From: an uncultured Eggerthellaceae bacterium
Lineage (GTDB): Bacteria > Actinomycetota > Coriobacteriia > Coriobacteriales > Eggerthellaceae
NCBI GenBank assembly: GCA_910588945.1
Contig: CAJUSF010000016.1
Coordinates: 27,240 to 91,239, forward strand
DNA length: 64,000 nt
Direction: 5' to 3'
Within the stretch, counting starts at the first letter, position 1. Each line of letters begins with the position of its first letter. The notes under the pieces are model-generated. The model had not been told where the DNA came from and did no database searches. It was given only the letters and a program-made list of their open reading frames with translations. Of the stretch, positions 59,871-64,000 are shown piece after piece. The translations under genes and the position numbers were made by a program.

Positions 59871-61765
59871 GAGTGCTCGCTTACGAATGGAAGAAGCTCA
59901 TGATCGGGCAGCGGGGGTTGGTATGCCTGCTGGCGGCTCTGGTGGCTAGCGTGTGTTGGCTAGCAGCAACCGATCGGCCCCAGAATGTCGCCATGGAGGA
60001 GAATCAGGTCGATTACGCTTGGTGCATGGAAACGCTTGGAGGGCCCCTGACCAGCCAGAAAGAGGCTTGGCTTCACGAGAGGAGCGAGGCCATCACAGAG
60101 GCAAAGGTCGATCGCGCCAAAGCGCAGGAAGACTACTACGACGGCCTTATCTCCGCCGAGGATTATAAGGGCGCAACTGCTCGGGCTGATGAGACGCTGG
60201 CCCATGAGCGGGGATTCGATGTCGCCTACCAGCAGTATCTTTATATATCGGAGAACCCGTCCAATCGTTACTTTCTTGCGACGAATGGCTGGGCGGGGCT
60301 GCTTAGCGCCCAGACGTTGGATTTTCCGGTGCTGTTGGCCATCTTGTATCTTGCCGCCATAGCCTTTTGCTCGGAATGCGCTTGCCAGATGGATACGCTT
60401 TTGCGCACGACGCCCAGAGGTCGCACGAGCGCGCGGAGCAAGGAACTCATCGTTGTCGGCTCGGTTGTCGTTCTATGTGCGACGCTTTCCCTCATCCAGC
60501 TTGCATTCTTCTCGGCGAAATACGGCCTACCTCATGGTGACTATCCGCTGCAGAGCGTTTCGCAATTCGGAGCCAGCACGAAGAGTCTTTCTCTTGCAGA
60601 AGCGTTTATTGTGGCCGCCAGCCTTCGCTGCTTCGGCGCGGCGATGCTCGCTTCTCTGTTACTTTTCGTATCAGTGTTGGTGAAAAAGCACGCGCTCACG
60701 GCGCTCATCGGTGCTGCTATCACCCTTATACCTCTCATGGGGATGCCGGAGCAATTCGTCTTTCGTCTTCCTCTTCCTCTGGCGTTCTTGCTTGCGACAG
60801 GATTCTTGGAGGGCAGCCGCTTTGCGCAGGACGATGGCGGGCAATCCATCGCCGTGTTTGTTGAAGTTTCTCCTTGGGAATTCGCGGTGGTAGCGGGAAT
60901 TTCGGTGGCGATCGTGGTTCTTGCGCTGCACGGGAGCGTGCGTCGCAGCACGAACTGCTGGATTCTAGCGAGAAGGCGCCGCCGCGGCAGAAGGGTCAAG
61001 TCGGCGGTCGCACTTTTGCTCGCCGTTGCGCTTCTGCTGCCTGTCGCCGGGTGTTCTTCCGGGGCGGCTGAGGCTGTGATCTACAACTCTGATGCCCAGA
61101 TTTTGGAGGGCGACGGCGTTGTCGTAACGTTTGACGAGGAGACTCGAACCTATGTCATGGAACGTGATGGGGCTGCCGCGATGGACGTGGAGGCATCGCC
61201 TCTTTTCGGCGCCTTTTCGGACGAAGAGCTCGTGAAGGGAGTCTATGTGGCCGGCTCTTGCGTTTACTACCTGACCTCTCGTACCCAACAGCACGTTGAC
61301 CGGGTCGGCAATTACAACAGCACGTTCACCCAGTTCAGTATTGTGCGCCTTGATGCGGACACGCTGGAGCGTCAGGTTATCTTCGAGCAGATCGCCGACA
61401 GCGACCGCTCTTTGTTGGGGATCGACTACACCGTTGGCGACACGTGGGCGTTTCTGCCAGATTGCCGTGGTTTTTTCCTGAATGACCGCAGTATCTTTTT
61501 CGTGACGGACGATGAGATCGTTGAGGTTAACTGGGTTACGCGCTCGACTCAGACGCTCGCCATCCCTGCTAGCGGTAATATTGCTTTTGACGGTAGTGCC
61601 ATTTACTTCATCGACGACGATTCACGACTTCAGGCTTACGACACTCAAACGCAAAAGATCGCTCCTGTGGGAGATGTCGTCGCTCGCAGTCTCCGCCTCA
61701 CCGAGGACGGTTTGCGCTACGTCAACCGCCTAGACGGCGATACGGTTTGCATCCGCGTTCCATGA
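59867..61765 (+). CDS. ABC-2-like permease fused to a lipoprotein-like beta-propeller domain
   Basis: 632 residues. Residues 1-370 repeat the permease 1 plan (MRVLAYEWKKLMIGQRGLVCLLAA anchor, extracytoplasmic helices, then hydrophobic segments). After a basic stretch RRRRRGRRVKS (about 367-377) comes a second hydrophobic segment ending in LLPVAGCSSG, a textbook lipobox with Cys396, and then a beta-rich domain (VVVTFDEETRTYVMERDG, VYYLTSRTQQHVDRVGNYNSTFTQFSIVRLDADTLERQVIFEQ). The frame is uninterrupted. It reads as a permease gene fused to a lipoprotein gene. Confidence 0.85.
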   Translation: MRVLAYEWKKLMIGQRGLVCLLAALVASVCWLAATDRPQNVAMEENQVDYAWCMETLGGPLTSQKEAWLHERSEAITEAKVDRAKAQEDYYDGLISAEDYKGATARADETLAHERGFDVAYQQYLYISENPSNRYFLATNGWAGLLSAQTLDFPVLLAILYLAAIAFCSECACQMDTLLRTTPRGRTSARSKELIVVGSVVVLCATLSLIQLAFFSAKYGLPHGDYPLQSVSQFGASTKSLSLAEAFIVAASLRCFGAAMLASLLLFVSVLVKKHALTALIGAAITLIPLMGMPEQFVFRLPLPLAFLLATGFLEGSRFAQDDGGQSIAVFVEVSPWEFAVVAGISVAIVVLALHGSVRRSTNCWILARRRRRGRRVKSAVALLLAVALLLPVAGCSSGAAEAVIYNSDAQILEGDGVVVTFDEETRTYVMERDGAAAMDVEASPLFGAFSDEELVKGVYVAGSCVYYLTSRTQQHVDRVGNYNSTFTQFSIVRLDADTLERQVIFEQIADSDRSLLGIDYTVGDTWAFLPDCRGFFLNDRSIFFVTDDEIVEVNWVTRSTQTLAIPASGNIAFDGSAIYFIDDDSRLQAYDTQTQKIAPVGDVVARSLRLTEDGLRYVNRLDGDTVCIRVP

Positions 61766-61992
61766 TGCGCATGACGCAGAACATGACGCAGCATGACACA
61801 GGACGGAGATAACGTCATCATTTGCCCTCGAACGGGGACGATCGACTCCCATGCTTTGAGGAGATAACGAGGATGGGTGGAGGTAACGGGAGACGGATTG
61901 GAGCTTCGTTCATTAATGGCATTGGCTCCTTGGAGCAGCGCTGTCTTCCGTCATCGCCATGGGATAGTGGGAAGAACGAGCGTCTGAACACG
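61766..61992. other. short repeat-containing intergenic region
   Basis: A 227-bp gap. Near 61768-61800 catgacgca occurs twice and catgacaca once, about 12 bp apart. The motif gataacgtcatca also occurs at 34703. No gene is supported. Confidence 0.45.
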
Positions 61993-62283
61993 CTAAACAG
62001 TCTCCTGAGTTTCCCCCTGTACTTTCACGAGCTTTTTCAGCATCTCAACATGGCTATCTGAGTCATTGAGGCATGCAACGTAGCGGAGCTTTTGGCCCTC
62101 GCTCTCGTATCTGCGGCGCAGAACGATATCGATGTCATAGAGCGTCTCGAGGCAGTCAACCGAGAAGTTGGGAGCAACCACAAACAGGTTTGAACCGTTC
62201 TCGGGAAACTTTTCCAGCACCGCGTTCGGGGTCGGGGCATCGGGACTTCCCGTGTTAAGCAGCAAAATCCCTGTCTTTCCCAT
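61993..62283 (-). pseudogene. hemH: ferrochelatase remnant with internal deletion
   Basis: 96 residues. The N-terminal 20 (GKTGILLLNTGSPDAPTPNAV) are the start of a ferrochelatase, and the rest (FVVAPNFSVDCLETLYDIDIVLRRRYESEGQKLRYVACLNDSDSHVEMLKKLV) is its C-terminal end. The central ~200 residues, including the catalytic His and Glu regions, are missing, with the join near residue 25. The frame is kept, but the protein cannot be a working ferrochelatase. No other haem gene is nearby. ATG 62283 gives the family N-terminus. Confidence 0.82.
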
Positions 62284-62372
62284 GCGTTTTCCTGTCGTCA
62301 AGGCCCAGCCCTTCCGTTCTGCATTCCGCGCAAATAAAAAAACGCCACCGATGGCGACGTTTGAGATAGCTA

Positions 62373-62446
62373 TGGAGCGGGCGACGGGAATCGAACCCGC
62401 GTGGTCAGCTTGGGAAGCTGAAATTCTACCATTGAATCACGCCCGC
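62373..62446 (-). tRNA. tRNA-Gly(CCC)
   Basis: The complement folds into a standard cloverleaf: acceptor GCGGGCG/CGCCCGC, D arm ATTC/GAAT, anticodon stem TCAGC/GCTGA with loop TTCCCAA (anticodon CCC, reading GGG), T arm GCGGG-TTCGATT-CCCGT, discriminator T and an encoded CCA end. It lies between the ferrochelatase remnant and pstS. Confidence 0.95.
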
Positions 62447-62595
62447 AGTGGGGAAACATTATACTCCAATCTTCTTAAGACCATTAGGTATTTCAGCAAA
62501 TCATCACGAGCAAGGCTAAAACTCTGCGATTCATTCGAGAAAAGATGTCCCAAATTGAGAAGAAGGTGTCCCGTTTCGATTTGCTCTGCCGTGAA

Positions 62596-62614
62596 ACTTT
62601 GCAAAGACTTTGCA
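62596..62614 (+). promoter_or_regulatory. direct repeat upstream of pstS, Pho-box candidate
   Basis: actttgca occurs twice, 11 bp apart, about 100 bp before pstS. The spacing is that of PhoB/PhoP-type boxes. The consensus in this lineage is not known to me, so this is a prediction. Confidence 0.5.
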
Positions 62615-62716
62615 GACCTCTGACAAGGCGCACATACAGCTTGGTCATGCTTGAACAGAGCCTCCTCTTAGGCTCCCTCCCGCGAGAGGAGGCACATTTC
62701 AAAGAAAGGAATCGAC

Positions 62717-63637
62717 ATGACCAAAAACATGGCAAGAAAAGTACTCACTATCGTCGCTACGGCGATTCTCACGCTCGGAATGATGAGCGCCTTCGGCTGT
62801 TCTTCACCCGAAACCCAATCGGGGAACTCCAGCGCATCCGAGGCGCAGACGAGCAATCAGATATCGGTGTATTCACGTGAAGATGGTTCGGGCACGCGCG
62901 GTGCGTTCATCGAACTGTTCGGCTTGGAAGAGAAGGACGCGAGCGGCAACAAGATTGACATGACGACGGATGCAGCCGCCATCACCAACTCTACTTCCGT
63001 GATGATGACGTCGGTAGCGAACGACCCCGATGGTATCGGATACATTTCTCTCGGCTCGCTCAACGATACTGTCAAGGCCGTCAAGATCGACGGCATCGAG
63101 GCAACGGCGCAGAACGTGAAGAGCGGCGACTACAAGGTGTCCAGGCCATTCAACATCGTGTTCGCCGAGAACCTCAGCGCACCGGCACAGGACTTCGTGG
63201 ACTTCATCATGAGCTCCGATGGTCAGGCGATCATCGAGGATAACGGCTACATAGGCGTTGACGAGAATGCGGCTCCCTTTACCGCTACTGGCGCAAGTGG
63301 CAAAGTCGTGATCGCGGGGTCCTCCTCGGTCACCCCCATCATGGAGAAGCTCGCCGAAGCGTATAAGGCTGTGAATCCTGACGTAACCGTCGAGGTTCAA
63401 CAATCCGACTCCACCACCGGCGTCAACATGGCCATCGAGGGCACGTGCGACATCGGTATGGCATCGCGTGACCTGAAGGATTCGGAGGCTTCGTCCGGGG
63501 TCAGCGCCACGGCTATCGCCAAGGACGGAATCGCCGTGATCGTCGCCCCCGCATCCGTCGTCGACAGCCTCACCAGCGACCAAGTGAAGGCGATCTTTTC
63601 CGGCGAAGCGCTCACGTGGGCAGAAGTGATCGGCTAG
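62717..63637 (+). CDS. pstS: phosphate-binding lipoprotein PstS, circularly permuted order
   Basis: 306 residues with a lipoprotein signal (SAFGCSSPE). The mature chain begins with the lobe ISVYSREDGSGTRGAFIELFG ... AQDFVDFIMSSDGQAIIEDNGYIGV and continues with VVIAGSSSVTPIMEKLAEAYKAVNPDVTVEVQQSDSTTGVNMAIEGTCDIGMASRDL ... SDQVKAIFSGEALTWAEVIG. In most PstS proteins the second part comes first, so the domain order is swapped. The phosphate contacts (SGTR; GSSSVTP) are present. It is the first gene of the pst operon; pstC follows 4 bp later. Confidence 0.9.
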   Translation: MTKNMARKVLTIVATAILTLGMMSAFGCSSPETQSGNSSASEAQTSNQISVYSREDGSGTRGAFIELFGLEEKDASGNKIDMTTDAAAITNSTSVMMTSVANDPDGIGYISLGSLNDTVKAVKIDGIEATAQNVKSGDYKVSRPFNIVFAENLSAPAQDFVDFIMSSDGQAIIEDNGYIGVDENAAPFTATGASGKVVIAGSSSVTPIMEKLAEAYKAVNPDVTVEVQQSDSTTGVNMAIEGTCDIGMASRDLKDSEASSGVSATAIAKDGIAVIVAPASVVDSLTSDQVKAIFSGEALTWAEVIG

Positions 63638-63641
63638 CTGT

Positions 63642-64000
63642 ATGTCGAAGTCTGCAAGGAAAGAAGGCTTTGCGAGGGTGCTGTTCACCCTCGCTGCCGC
63701 GATTTCGATCTTGGCAGTTGCCCTGATATGCGTGTTTCTCTTCGCCAACGGGCTTCCGGCGATGTTCCAGATCGGCATCCCCGAGTTCCTGCTGGGCACC
63801 ACCTGGAAGCCGGGAAGCGACATGTACGGCATCTTCCCCATGATCGTGGGGAGCATCTACGTGACCGCCGGTGCCATCCTCGTCGGTGTTCCGGCGGGCA
63901 TCCTGACGGCGATATACCTGTCGCGCTTTGCGGGCAGCAGGGTCGCATCCGTTCTGCGGCCGGGCATCGAGCTGCTCGCCGGCATCCCCTCTGTCGTGTA
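63642..64000 (+). CDS. pstC: phosphate ABC transporter permease PstC (3' truncated by window)
   Basis: The first 119 residues of the inner-membrane phosphate permease. An N-terminal segment (FTLAAAISILAVALICVFLFANGLPAMFQ), the periplasmic FLLGTTWKPGSDMYGIFPMIVGSIYVTAGAILVGVPAGILTAIYLSRF and ELLAGIPSVVY are diagnostic of PstC. The ATG is 4 bp after the pstS stop. The gene runs off the window. Confidence 0.93.
   Translation, partial: MSKSARKEGFARVLFTLAAAISILAVALICVFLFANGLPAMFQIGIPEFLLGTTWKPGSDMYGIFPMIVGSIYVTAGAILVGVPAGILTAIYLSRFAGSRVASVLRPGIELLAGIPSVV

Noticed and set aside
62373..62446. Integration site at tRNA-Gly
   Set aside because: No integrase gene and no duplicated tRNA 3' end are visible in the flanks, so an att site is not supported.

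Overview
The window comes from a bacterium of moderate G+C with the gene repertoire of anaerobic Coriobacteriia, probably an Eggerthellales relative. The signs are several molybdopterin enzymes paired with small ferredoxins and MFS carriers, a LuxR regulator with a membrane-spanning N-terminus, a citramalate route to isoleucine, a type III glutamine synthetase and many lipoprotein-type transport systems. The assignment is inferred from gene content. No rRNA is present to confirm it.

Layout. 1-4.3 kb: end of a fatty-acid operon (fabF, fabZ, a fused accD-accA with an extra N-terminal domain). 4.3-10.9 kb: nitrogen and branched-chain amino-acid genes (GSIII, ilvE, cimA, a YerC/TrpR-like regulator) separated by hairpin-rich repeats. 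11-21.5 kb: small accessory genes (phosphatase, YgbA-like protein, flavin reductase with an HxlR regulator, PIN and RelE toxin-antitoxin pairs, a MarR regulator with an amino-acid ABC transporter that lacks its ATPase, an orphan MFS carrier and a LuxR regulator).

21.6-33.2 kb: a double molybdoenzyme locus. Two cytoplasmic DMSO-reductase-superfamily catalytic subunits each have a ~111-residue two-cluster ferredoxin and a carrier. Between them lie a trigger-factor-like chaperone without a recognisable ribosome-docking motif and three tiny Cys-rich zinc-ribbon proteins. 34.9-41 kb: a probable molybdenum-supply locus (DUF364-type protein, P-loop NTPase, FecCDB-type ABC importer, MoeA-like protein) with two similar AT-rich palindromes. 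42-48.9 kb: a third molybdoenzyme/ferredoxin module with two MFS carriers, another zinc-ribbon protein and a LysR regulator. The proposal is that the ABC/MoeA locus supplies cofactor, the carriers exchange substrate and product, and the chaperone and zinc-ribbon proteins assist assembly. Substrates cannot be read from sequence; the nearest known architecture is the Gordonibacter/Eggerthella catechol-dehydroxylase and acetylene-hydratase-like group.

49-64 kb: mnmA, a ferritin-like protein, a cysteine-synthase homologue, a DUF554 protein, then a two-component system directing a lipoprotein/ABC-export operon whose last gene joins a permease to a lipoprotein-like domain. The window ends with a ferrochelatase remnant, tRNA-Gly(CCC), and the start of a phosphate-uptake operon with a circularly permuted PstS.

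Intergenic DNA is rich in dispersed, sometimes nested, inverted-repeat elements (4.3-4.7, 7.0-7.4, 8.4-8.85, 16.2-16.4, 34.7-34.9, 41.06-41.56 and 53.08-53.23 kb).
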